Origin: Bacteroidales bacterium
Lineage (GTDB): Bacteria; Bacteroidota; Bacteroidia; Bacteroidales; Paludibacteraceae
Assembly (NCBI GenBank): GCA_900769035.1
Contig: CAAGFD010000046.1
Span: 1-10,154, forward strand
Direction of reading: 5' to 3'
DNA length: 10,154 bases
Shown: positions 1 to 5,702 of the stretch, piece by piece
Layout of the letters: every line of letters begins with the position of its first letter
Numbering within the stretch: position 1 is the first letter of the stretch
Notes under the pieces: model-generated
Databases searched by the model: none
What the model saw: the letters and a program-made list of their open reading frames with translations, nothing else
What the model was told of the DNA's origin: nothing
Translations under genes and position numbers: made by a program

Positions 1-1
1 T

Positions 2-265
2 ACAATTTTTCTCTATTATTTATCAGAAGTAAAGAAATCAACCAAGCAAAAAGAAATAATTGATAATTACACGTTGTACTTCAAATTCTATTCAAACATC
101 TACAACTCAATGGGATACTTTTGGATAAATGATAATTTTGAATACCTCACAAAAATAATTGATAACAGAGAATTTAATATTAAAGAAGTGATCTATATAC
201 TTACTGAAAAATATATAGAAACAGGTAAAACGATAGAATTAATAAATTCAAGAATCGACAAATAA
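2..265 (+). CDS. C-terminal part of an unrecognised, AT-rich protein (5' end outside window)
   Basis: The frame is open from base 2 to the TAA at 263-265, giving the last 87 residues of a protein that starts before the window. I do not recognise the family. What can be seen is a soluble, mostly helical sequence rich in Ile, Tyr, Asn and Lys (for example NIYNSMGYFWIND, then KEVIYILTEKYIETGK, ending INSRIDK). It has no membrane segment, Cys cluster or known motif. A TTG at 74 could be read as a start, but the frame stays open upstream, so truncation by the window edge is more likely. G+C in the first 240 bases is 57 of 240 (24%), far below the genes to the right (56 of 120 at 421-540, 47%), which may mean foreign origin or weak constraint. 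It ends just before a strong terminator shared with the converging operon. That it is coding is likely; its function is unknown. Confidence 0.65.
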   Translation, partial: TIFLYYLSEVKKSTKQKEIIDNYTLYFKFYSNIYNSMGYFWINDNFEYLTKIIDNREFNIKEVIYILTEKYIETGKTIELINSRIDK

Positions 266-283
266 ATTTTATTTGTTATATAA

Positions 284-323
284 AAAAAATGAGAGTCGAA
301 AATTATTACGACTCTCATTTTTT
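284..323. terminator. Bidirectional intrinsic terminator between convergent genes
   Basis: A perfect 15-bp inverted repeat (284-298 with 309-323) surrounds a 10-base AT-rich loop. The core is TGAGAGTCG/CGACTCTCA, flanked by an A run on the left and a T run on the right, so either strand reads as a GC-containing hairpin followed by a U tract. It lies 18 bases after the left gene's stop and 25 bases from the stop of the leftward mrp gene, so it can end both transcripts. A looser AT palindrome at 258-276 overlaps the left gene's stop codon and probably adds little. Confidence 0.9.
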
Positions 324-348
324 GTGTTATTATGGTAATAACAAATCA

Positions 349-1413
349 TTATTTTTCCAATATTTCGGTAATTCGCTTAGCAAGATTTGCGAATGCTTGT
401 CCTGTAATAGAATATCTATCGAAAGAGATAGGAGCGCCGGCATCTCCACTTTCACAAATACTTTGTACAAGAGGTATCTGTGCCAAGAGTTCCACGCCTT
501 TATCTTTGGCGAGTTGAGCACAACCTCCATTACCGAAGATATAATATTTTTCATCAGGATGGTCGGCGGGAGTAAACCATGCCATATTTTCTACAAGGCC
601 GAGAATAGGCACATTAATTTTGTCATTTTCAAACATTTGAATACCCTTAACTGCATCAGCGAGAGCAACCTTTTGAGGAGTACTGACAACAATGGCACCG
701 GTAAATTTCACCGTCTGCACCATAGTAAGGTGTATATCGCTCGTCCCCGGAGGTAAATCCACTACGAAATAATCGAGTTCTCCCCAATTAGCATCATTAA
801 TAAGCTGTTTCACCGCATTAGAAGCCATACCGCCACGCCAAATAATAGCATCTTCCGGAGCTACAAAAAAGCCTATAGAAAGGATTTTTATACCGTATTG
901 CTCTATTGGTTCAATAATATACTTACCCTCTTCGTTTTGTGTAGCCATGGGTTTTGCATCTTCGATACCGAACATTTTTGGGATAGAAGGACCAAAAATA
1001 TCAGCATCGAGCAGACCGACCTTATAGCCGGCGTTTTTTAGCGACATAGCAAGATTGGCAGCTACTGTAGATTTTCCCACACCACCCTTTCCGGAAGATA
1101 CGGCAATAATATTTTTAACGCCCGGCAATGGATTATCTTCTTTCTTTTTAACTTCCGGGAATTTCATTGAAATATTACCTACTATCTCTACCTCTTTAGA
1201 GATATACGTTAGTATAGCTTGTTCGGCGGCTTTCACGACAGACTTTGCAAAAGGGTCGTTTTGTTTGGAGAAAATGATAGAAAAAGAGACTTTATTTCCG
1301 TCGATACGGATATCATCCTCTATCATACCCATCTCTACGATATTCTTTCCTGTACCAGGATATCTAACATGGGTAAGCGCGTCTAAAATAAGATTTGGAT
1401 ATAACGTTATCAT
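349..1413 (-). CDS. mrp: Mrp/ApbC (NBP35-like) iron-sulfur cluster carrier P-loop ATPase
   Basis: This is a cytosolic P-loop ATPase of the Mrp/ApbC family, whose members carry Fe-S clusters to apo-proteins. Its 354 residues match the usual length. Residues 1 to about 82 form the MIP18/DUF59-type N-terminal domain. The deviant Walker A SGKGGVGKST is at 107-116, the LLDADIFGPSIP segment at 134-145, and the Walker B region VVDLPPGTSD at 217-226. VSTPQ (243-247) and VENMAWF (274-280) are also family signatures. The paired CxxC that binds the cluster in characterised Mrp proteins, normally just after the ENM segment, is absent; one Cys (298) lies nearby and another is at 320. From memory, other Bacteroidota Mrp proteins share this, so it may be a lineage trait. 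It is the last gene of the leftward operon, 6 bases after sppA, and is followed by the shared terminator. The ATG at 1411-1413 gives a standard N terminus. Confidence 0.93.
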   Translation of the reverse strand: MITLYPNLILDALTHVRYPGTGKNIVEMGMIEDDIRIDGNKVSFSIIFSKQNDPFAKSVVKAAEQAILTYISKEVEIVGNISMKFPEVKKKEDNPLPGVKNIIAVSSGKGGVGKSTVAANLAMSLKNAGYKVGLLDADIFGPSIPKMFGIEDAKPMATQNEEGKYIIEPIEQYGIKILSIGFFVAPEDAIIWRGGMASNAVKQLINDANWGELDYFVVDLPPGTSDIHLTMVQTVKFTGAIVVSTPQKVALADAVKGIQMFENDKINVPILGLVENMAWFTPADHPDEKYYIFGNGGCAQLAKDKGVELLAQIPLVQSICESGDAGAPISFDRYSITGQAFANLAKRITEILEK

Positions 1414-1419
1414 AACAAA

Positions 1420-3171
1420 TTAAAATTCAATTTTATAAGGCATAATAGCTTGAATACCTGTCATATTTTTCAAATACAAATATTGGTTAAATAATTCGGC
1501 ATCACCTCCGAGTTTGTTTTTCAACATCTTTAAAGAGACATTATTAATAAAATCACCGGTGAACATTTCAACGAGGGTCTTCTTTTTAGGATAAGAAGAA
1601 ACTGCATACACGTCGAGATCGGCTTTTTCAGCAGCAATTTCCACAGCTTCATCCAAGCCACCTATTACATCTACCAACCCGAGATTCAATGCATCTTTTC
1701 CGAGCCAAACTCTACCCTCTGCTATTTCTCTGATGCGATTTTCAGGAATACCACGACCATCGGCACAACGTTTTACAAACAAATCGTATCCGCGATTAAC
1801 TTGATTCTGCATAAGATTTTTTTCATTTTGAGTCATAGGGCGGAATATATTACCGAGGTCGGAATAGTTATGAGTTTTAACTATATCTACATCCAAGCCG
1901 AGCTTATCTGTAAGGCCTTGGATATCGGGCATCATACCAAATATACCTATTGAGCCGGTAAGGGTTGTATTTTCTGCCACGATAGTATCTGCCATACAGC
2001 TCATATAATATCCTCCGGAGGCGGCATAAGCGCCCATTGACACGATTAAAGGTTTTTTAGATTTGAGTTGTTGAGCGGCATACCACATTTGTTCGGAGCC
2101 GAAAGCACTACCACCCGGAGAATTTACTCTCAATACAACAGCTTTAACTTTATCATTTTTTGCCAACTTATTCAATTCTTTTACTATTTCTTCACTATCC
2201 ATTGAAGAGTCGGAATTACCGTCAATATCACCGTTTGCATAAAGAACGGCGATTTTATTAGCACTAAAATCAGAAGTTACATTTACCTTAGACATATAAT
2301 TTACACCAACGAAGTCGGCGTTTTTACCAAACTCATTCTTGATAATTTCTTTCACATCTTGCTCATAAACAAGGCTATCAATGAGTCCCATCTCCACTGT
2401 AATATTATTATCTGCAAAAAAGAGTCCCTCATTGGCATATTTATTCAAATCATCTACAGAGATATTACGAGTATTTACAATGTCTTCTTCAACTGATTGC
2501 CACAAGCCCTCTACCATACGATTTAGTTGAAGGCGGTTTGCCTCACTCATTTCGGTAAGGATATAAGGTTCTACAGCGCTTTTGAAAGTACCGACTTTAA
2601 ACACCTGCATTTTGACACCTAATTTATCGAGGGCGCGTTTATAAAACATAGGAGAAGCCACACAACCATGAATATCCAAGATACCTTGATTATTCAAATA
2701 TATCTTATCTGCGAGAGTAGCTATCCAATAAGTATTCACGTTATAATTATCAGCATAGGCATAAATAGGCAGATTTGTTTCCTCTTTAAATTTTGCAATA
2801 AGTTGACGGGCCTCTTCAATTGCAGCAGGAGAAGCGGAGAGATTACCACATTTTAGGTAAAGGCATTTAACTTGTGAAGAAGCGGCAGCTTTATCCAAAG
2901 CAATACGAAGATTTTCAAGGGTCAACGAGAATGATTTTTTATCCAAAGAATTCATCAACTCATCAAACTCATCAGAGTTTGAACGGTCGGAGAGCGAACC
3001 GCTGAGTTTGATTTCAAGCACAGTAACATCATCCAACTTATTTGTTGATTCCGATTGTGAAGCGAAAGTAGTCATTGCCGTAATAATGGAAACGAAGAAC
3101 CATATCGACAATAAGCTCGCAACGACAAGAGCCAGAAGCGAAGCAAAAAACATTTTAAAAAACTGTTTCAT
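1420..3171 (-). CDS. sppA: Signal peptide peptidase SppA, 67K type (S49 family)
   Basis: This membrane-anchored serine protease of family S49 degrades signal peptides left in the membrane after Sec export. At 583 residues it is the long, tandem-domain form, like the E. coli protein, not the short Bacillus form. A single N-terminal transmembrane segment spans about residues 8-32; the rest should face the periplasm. The N-terminal S49-like domain supplies the general-base Lys197 in the motif KVGTFKSAVEPYI. The C-terminal domain holds the nucleophile Ser385 in GAYAASGGYY. The segment VLRVNSPGGS (346-355) and the stretch TGSIGIFGMMP (405-415) are also typical of the family. The Ser/Lys dyad is therefore intact. 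The gene lies 20 bases after the thioesterase gene and 6 bases before mrp. The ATG at 3169-3171 places the hydrophobic anchor directly at the N terminus, which supports this start. Confidence 0.95.
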   Translation of the reverse strand: MKQFFKMFFASLLALVVASLLSIWFFVSIITAMTTFASQSESTNKLDDVTVLEIKLSGSLSDRSNSDEFDELMNSLDKKSFSLTLENLRIALDKAAASSQVKCLYLKCGNLSASPAAIEEARQLIAKFKEETNLPIYAYADNYNVNTYWIATLADKIYLNNQGILDIHGCVASPMFYKRALDKLGVKMQVFKVGTFKSAVEPYILTEMSEANRLQLNRMVEGLWQSVEEDIVNTRNISVDDLNKYANEGLFFADNNITVEMGLIDSLVYEQDVKEIIKNEFGKNADFVGVNYMSKVNVTSDFSANKIAVLYANGDIDGNSDSSMDSEEIVKELNKLAKNDKVKAVVLRVNSPGGSAFGSEQMWYAAQQLKSKKPLIVSMGAYAASGGYYMSCMADTIVAENTTLTGSIGIFGMMPDIQGLTDKLGLDVDIVKTHNYSDLGNIFRPMTQNEKNLMQNQVNRGYDLFVKRCADGRGIPENRIREIAEGRVWLGKDALNLGLVDVIGGLDEAVEIAAEKADLDVYAVSSYPKKKTLVEMFTGDFINNVSLKMLKNKLGGDAELFNQYLYLKNMTGIQAIMPYKIEF

Positions 3172-3191
3172 ATATGTAAATTATTAAATTA

Positions 3192-3587
3192 TTATTCTGT
3201 GAATTTACTTACGAAATCGTCTAATAATTGGCACACGGAGAGTTTGCCATCAATAAGACACACGCAATCGAATTGAGCGGAATTGCATAATTTATGGTCG
3301 GGCAAACTATATATTTTTTGATAGAAAATATATTTTACGCCATCTTGCTTTAATGATAATTCGCTTACAAATTTATCGCCTGAGCGAAGAGGGCGTTTAA
3401 AAGCCATATAAGCGCGAGCCACTACAAAATCGATTTTCATTGAGTGTAGTTCGGCAAAACTGATATTATTTTCAAGCAAGAATTGATGTCGAGTATGCTC
3501 GTAATAATGTTGATAATTGGCATTATTTACAATGCCTTGTAAATCACATTCATAATCGCGAACTACGAAATCCAAAGAGTAAACCAT
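3192..3587 (-). CDS. Hotdog-fold acyl-CoA thioesterase (YbgC / 4-hydroxybenzoyl-CoA thioesterase-like)
   Basis: This is a small cytosolic protein of 131 residues, the normal size for a single hotdog domain. The N-terminal signature of the 4HBT/YbgC group is visible: RDYECDLQGIVNNANYQHYYEHTR at 10-33, with the predicted catalytic Asp15, the helix-start residues Asn24-Tyr25, and Glu30 and Arg33. The central strand region FVVARAYMAFKRPLRSGDKF (54-73) matches the conserved beta-strand and turn of the family. Such enzymes hydrolyse acyl-CoA or acyl-ACP thioesters; the natural substrate cannot be read from sequence. Family members in other bacteria are linked to phospholipid or fatty-acid housekeeping. 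The gene sits 3 bases after the O-methyltransferase gene, so the two are very probably co-translated. I give no gene symbol because ybgC orthology is not certain. Confidence 0.88.
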   Translation of the reverse strand: MVYSLDFVVRDYECDLQGIVNNANYQHYYEHTRHQFLLENNISFAELHSMKIDFVVARAYMAFKRPLRSGDKFVSELSLKQDGVKYIFYQKIYSLPDHKLCNSAQFDCVCLIDGKLSVCQLLDDFVSKFTE

Positions 3588-3590
3588 ATA

Positions 3591-4262
3591 TTATTTTTTT
3601 CGTATTAAAGTGAGACCATCTCTAAGAGGCAGTATAATTTTCTCCACTCTGATATCCTGAGCAACGAAATCATTAAAAGCCTTAATAGCAATTGTTTGTG
3701 TATCGTTATGATTTGGAGTATCTATCAACACTTTCCCATCCCAAAGAGTATTATCGGCAAGAATTATACCACCTGTTTTAAGTTTGGGAAGTACCATATC
3801 ATAATAAGTTTGATATAGGCGTTTATCGGCATCAATAAATACCATATCATATACTTTATCAAGAGAAGGAATAATATCCAATGCATTACCGATAAGCAAA
3901 TTAACCTTTTTCCCGCACTCATTAGACTTTAGTTGAGAGCGAATAAACGTCTCCATTTCGTCGTTTATCTCGATAGAATCTACTATTCCGTTTTCGGGGA
4001 GCCCCTCCGCCAAGCAAAGAGCGGAATATCCGGAGAAAGTACCTATTTCAAGAATTTTTTCGGCACCGGAAATTTCGACCAATATTTTAAGCAGACGACC
4101 TTGCAGATGGCCTGACATCATACGAGGGTTTACGACTTGCAATACCGTTTCGCGCACCACATGCTTCAGATAATCCGGCTCGGCTTCGGAATGAGTTTCT
4201 ATATATTCATCTATTTGACGGCGAGGGTCCGCAGCGAATTTATCAGCTTGAGAAAGAATCAT
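3591..4262 (-). CDS. Class I SAM-dependent O-methyltransferase (family 3, COMT/CCoAOMT-like)
   Basis: This cytosolic methyltransferase of 223 residues belongs to the Methyltransf_3 (caffeoyl-CoA/catechol O-methyltransferase-like) family, which uses S-adenosylmethionine and a divalent metal. The SAM-binding motif I is LEIGTFSGYS at 71-80. The acidic residue that usually contacts the SAM ribose is in VDSIEIN at 94-100. Predicted metal ligands are Asp144 in FIDADK and Asp170-Asn171 in ILADNTLWDG. The N-terminal helix with RMMSGHLQGRLL (47-58) is the usual substrate-side segment. The acceptor is unknown: bacterial members act on small phenolics, and the family is also annotated as YrrM-like, with a tRNA wobble-uridine role reported for one Bacillus homologue. 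The start is 6 bases after the M16 gene's stop and the end is 3 bases before the thioesterase gene. The ATG at 4260-4262 fits the family's N terminus. Confidence 0.92.
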   Translation of the reverse strand: MILSQADKFAADPRRQIDEYIETHSEAEPDYLKHVVRETVLQVVNPRMMSGHLQGRLLKILVEISGAEKILEIGTFSGYSALCLAEGLPENGIVDSIEINDEMETFIRSQLKSNECGKKVNLLIGNALDIIPSLDKVYDMVFIDADKRLYQTYYDMVLPKLKTGGIILADNTLWDGKVLIDTPNHNDTQTIAIKAFNDFVAQDIRVEKIILPLRDGLTLIRKK

Positions 4263-4268
4263 AACAAA

Positions 4269-5489
4269 CTACTCTACATAAGTTAATACAGATAATTTAT
4301 CTCTATCAAAAAGCTGAGAAGCAAGAGAAAGTAGTTCGTCCGCCGAAATGCGGTTTATTCTATCTATCACCAATTTATTCTCAAGTAAAGGAATATTATG
4401 AAGCACCAATTTACTAATATTCAAAACTACATTCTCCAAATTTTGATTTGCAATCTGCATTTGACCGATAAATTGACGTTTTGCAGTAGCAAGTCTTGAA
4501 TTGGAAATAGGTGCTGATGCTAATTTCTCTAATTGTTTAAAACAAATTTGTTGGGTACGGTTTAGATTTTTCTCATCGCACCCGAAATAGATAGACCACA
4601 CACCGGTATCTACATAATTCGTCACCCCACTCTCTATTGTATAGCACAACCCATTTCGCTCACGCACTGCCATATTAAGCAAAGAACTCATATTTGGGCC
4701 TCCAAGAATATTATTAAGAAGGGCCAGAGCATACCTATCTTCCGAATTGATACTACCGCATCTATTTCCGATGATGCAGTGTGCTTGATAAGTATCTTTA
4801 TTCACCACTTTACGGGAAGGGGTATAAGCAGAAGGAGCACATCTACAAGCCCGGGCATCGGAAAAAGGAAGTGTAAACGAGCTTTCCACGCACTTCACGA
4901 AACGGTCGAACTTAATATTACCGAGCGAAAAAACGAGCATTCTACCGGCAGTATAGCAACGCCTTGTAAAAGCTTTTAGTTTTGCGCTATCGAAAGTGGC
5001 AAGGCTGGCTTCATTTCCGAGAATATTACGACCAATAGCATCGTTCGGGAAAAGCATCTCTTCAAAATCATCATAAATAAGTTCGGACGGAGAATCGTTA
5101 TAACTCTGAATTTCATCAATTACAACAACTCTCTCTTTCTGCAACTCTTTTTCCGGAAACACTGAATTCATCACAACGTCGGAAAGCAGATTTACAGCCT
5201 TTAAGGTATATTTTTGAGGCACTACGGAATAGATATACGTCTCCTCTTTAGTAGTATAAGCATCTATTTGACCACCAACATTTTCAAGGCAACTGATTAC
5301 TTGAGTGCTTTTGCGTTTTTCTGTACCTTTAAACAGCATATGTTCGATAAAATGAGCCATACCCGACTCATCTATCGACTCATCACGTGTGCCAACATCC
5401 AGCACCACACCGACATAAGAAACGGGAATTTTTGCCGGGATATGTAGCACTCTCAACCCATTAGATAGTGTATGAATATTATATTCCAT
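4269..5489 (-). CDS. M16 family zinc metallopeptidase (processing-peptidase-like, single unit)
   Basis: This pitrilysin-family (M16B-like) protease has 406 residues, the usual length of a one-unit bacterial member. The inverted zinc motif HFIEH is at 46-50. The third zinc ligand is Glu126 in VVVIDEIQSYND, exactly 76 residues after His50, as in mitochondrial processing peptidase; the residue before it is Asp where many relatives have Glu. GGPNMSSLLNMAVRERNGLCYTIES in the second half is the conserved C-terminal-domain segment with the Arg...Tyr pair typical of active subunits. I see no signal peptide or lipobox, so it is probably cytosolic. Start choice: a TTG lies one codon upstream (5490-5492), but the ATG at 5487-5489 is preferred. 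Only about 15 bases separate it from the predicted transcript start, so the message has a very short leader. It is the first gene of the five-gene leftward operon. Confidence 0.93.
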   Translation of the reverse strand: MEYNIHTLSNGLRVLHIPAKIPVSYVGVVLDVGTRDESIDESGMAHFIEHMLFKGTEKRKSTQVISCLENVGGQIDAYTTKEETYIYSVVPQKYTLKAVNLLSDVVMNSVFPEKELQKERVVVIDEIQSYNDSPSELIYDDFEEMLFPNDAIGRNILGNEASLATFDSAKLKAFTRRCYTAGRMLVFSLGNIKFDRFVKCVESSFTLPFSDARACRCAPSAYTPSRKVVNKDTYQAHCIIGNRCGSINSEDRYALALLNNILGGPNMSSLLNMAVRERNGLCYTIESGVTNYVDTGVWSIYFGCDEKNLNRTQQICFKQLEKLASAPISNSRLATAKRQFIGQMQIANQNLENVVLNISKLVLHNIPLLENKLVIDRINRISADELLSLASQLFDRDKLSVLTYVE

Positions 5490-5508
5490 CAAATACTAAA
5501 TTAGTTTG

Positions 5509-5516
5509 CAAAGTTA
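5509..5516 (-). promoter_or_regulatory. Bacteroidota -7 promoter element for the leftward operon
   Basis: Read on the minus strand this is TAACTTTG followed by CAAA, an exact match to the Bacteroidota -7 consensus TAnnTTTG. It sits 19 bases upstream of the M16 ATG. I find no convincing -33 TTTG at the normal spacing. The transcript would start near 5503, leaving a leader of about 14 bases. Confidence 0.7.
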
Positions 5517-5560
5517 CTATTTTTTTACCAAAGGAATACATTAAATCCAATTAAATTCAC

Positions 5561-5568
5561 TACCTTTG
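5561..5568 (+). promoter_or_regulatory. Bacteroidota -7 promoter element for porW-porX-murF
   Basis: TACCTTTG followed by CAAAG matches the Bacteroidota -7 consensus TAnnTTTG exactly. No clear -33 TTTG box is seen at the expected distance. Transcription should start near 5574, giving a leader of about 130 bases before the ATG at 5703. The element shares the 9-mer CTTTGCAAA with the divergent promoter 45 bases away. Confidence 0.7.
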
Positions 5569-5579
5569 CAAAGAATATA

Positions 5580-5630
5580 CGATTTTGTAATCAACAAGGA
5601 GACGTGCATTCTCTTTGTGGTTCAAAATCG
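5580..5630 (+). promoter_or_regulatory. Long hairpin in the porW leader RNA, close to the predicted 5' end
   Basis: The RNA can fold into 21 pairs closed by a 7-base loop (5603-5609, CGTGCAT). The outer stem of 8 perfect pairs is CGATTTTG (5580-5587) with CAAAATCG (5623-5630). After single-base bulges at T5588 and A5593 the helix continues to the inner stem CAAGGAGA (5595-5602) with TCTCTTTG (5610-5617). Only two pairs are G-U (5591-5620 and 5598-5614). It begins about 6 bases after the predicted transcript start and has no following U tract, so it is not a standard terminator. An AAGGAG purine tract (5596-5601) is buried in the stem. Possible roles are 5'-end protection of the mRNA, a protein- or ligand-binding leader, or a processed small RNA; the sequence does not decide between them. 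Confidence 0.6.
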
Positions 5631-5652
5631 AGTGATAACATACTCATTCCCA

Positions 5653-5684
5653 ATTTAAAAGACGAAAACAATATTCTTTTAAAT
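5653..5684 (+). promoter_or_regulatory. Perfect 10-bp inverted repeat just upstream of the porW start
   Basis: ATTTAAAAGA (5653-5662) is the exact reverse complement of TCTTTTAAAT (5675-5684), with a 12-base loop between them. The repeat ends 18 bases before the porW ATG and has no T run after it, so it is not a terminator. As RNA it would be an AT-rich hairpin next to the ribosome landing area; as DNA it could be an operator for a dimeric protein. It may work together with the larger hairpin at 5580-5630. Confidence 0.5.
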
Positions 5685-5702
5685 CAGACGTTTATAAAAA
5701 AG

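Noticed and set aside
258..276. AT palindrome ACAAATAAA/TTTATTTGT as a separate terminator
   Set aside because: It is almost all A and T, leaves a loop of only about 1-3 bases, and is not followed by its own clean T run. The adjacent repeat at 284-323 is far stronger.
289..756. Open frame of 155 codons on the plus strand opposite mrp
   Set aside because: It is antisense to a clear Mrp gene, begins inside the terminator stem, and its translation has no recognisable features. It is best explained as a shadow of the real gene.
5490..5492. TTG start for the M16 peptidase
   Set aside because: An ATG follows directly at 5487-5489 and gives the same protein less one residue; TTG would be a rarer choice without support.
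5615..5633. tRNA-like T-arm (GTGGTTCAAAATC)
   Set aside because: The bases flanking the TTCAAAA do not pair as a 5-bp T stem, and no acceptor, D or anticodon arms can be drawn. The segment instead pairs with 5580-5594 as the 3' side of the leader hairpin.
5604..5702. GTG at 5604 as the start of porW, adding 33 residues
   Set aside because: The added stretch would put a polar segment before the signal peptide and lipobox, and the GTG lies in the loop of the predicted hairpin. The AAGGAG nearby is only 2 bases away, too close to act as a normal ribosome site. The ATG at 5703 gives a textbook lipoprotein N terminus.
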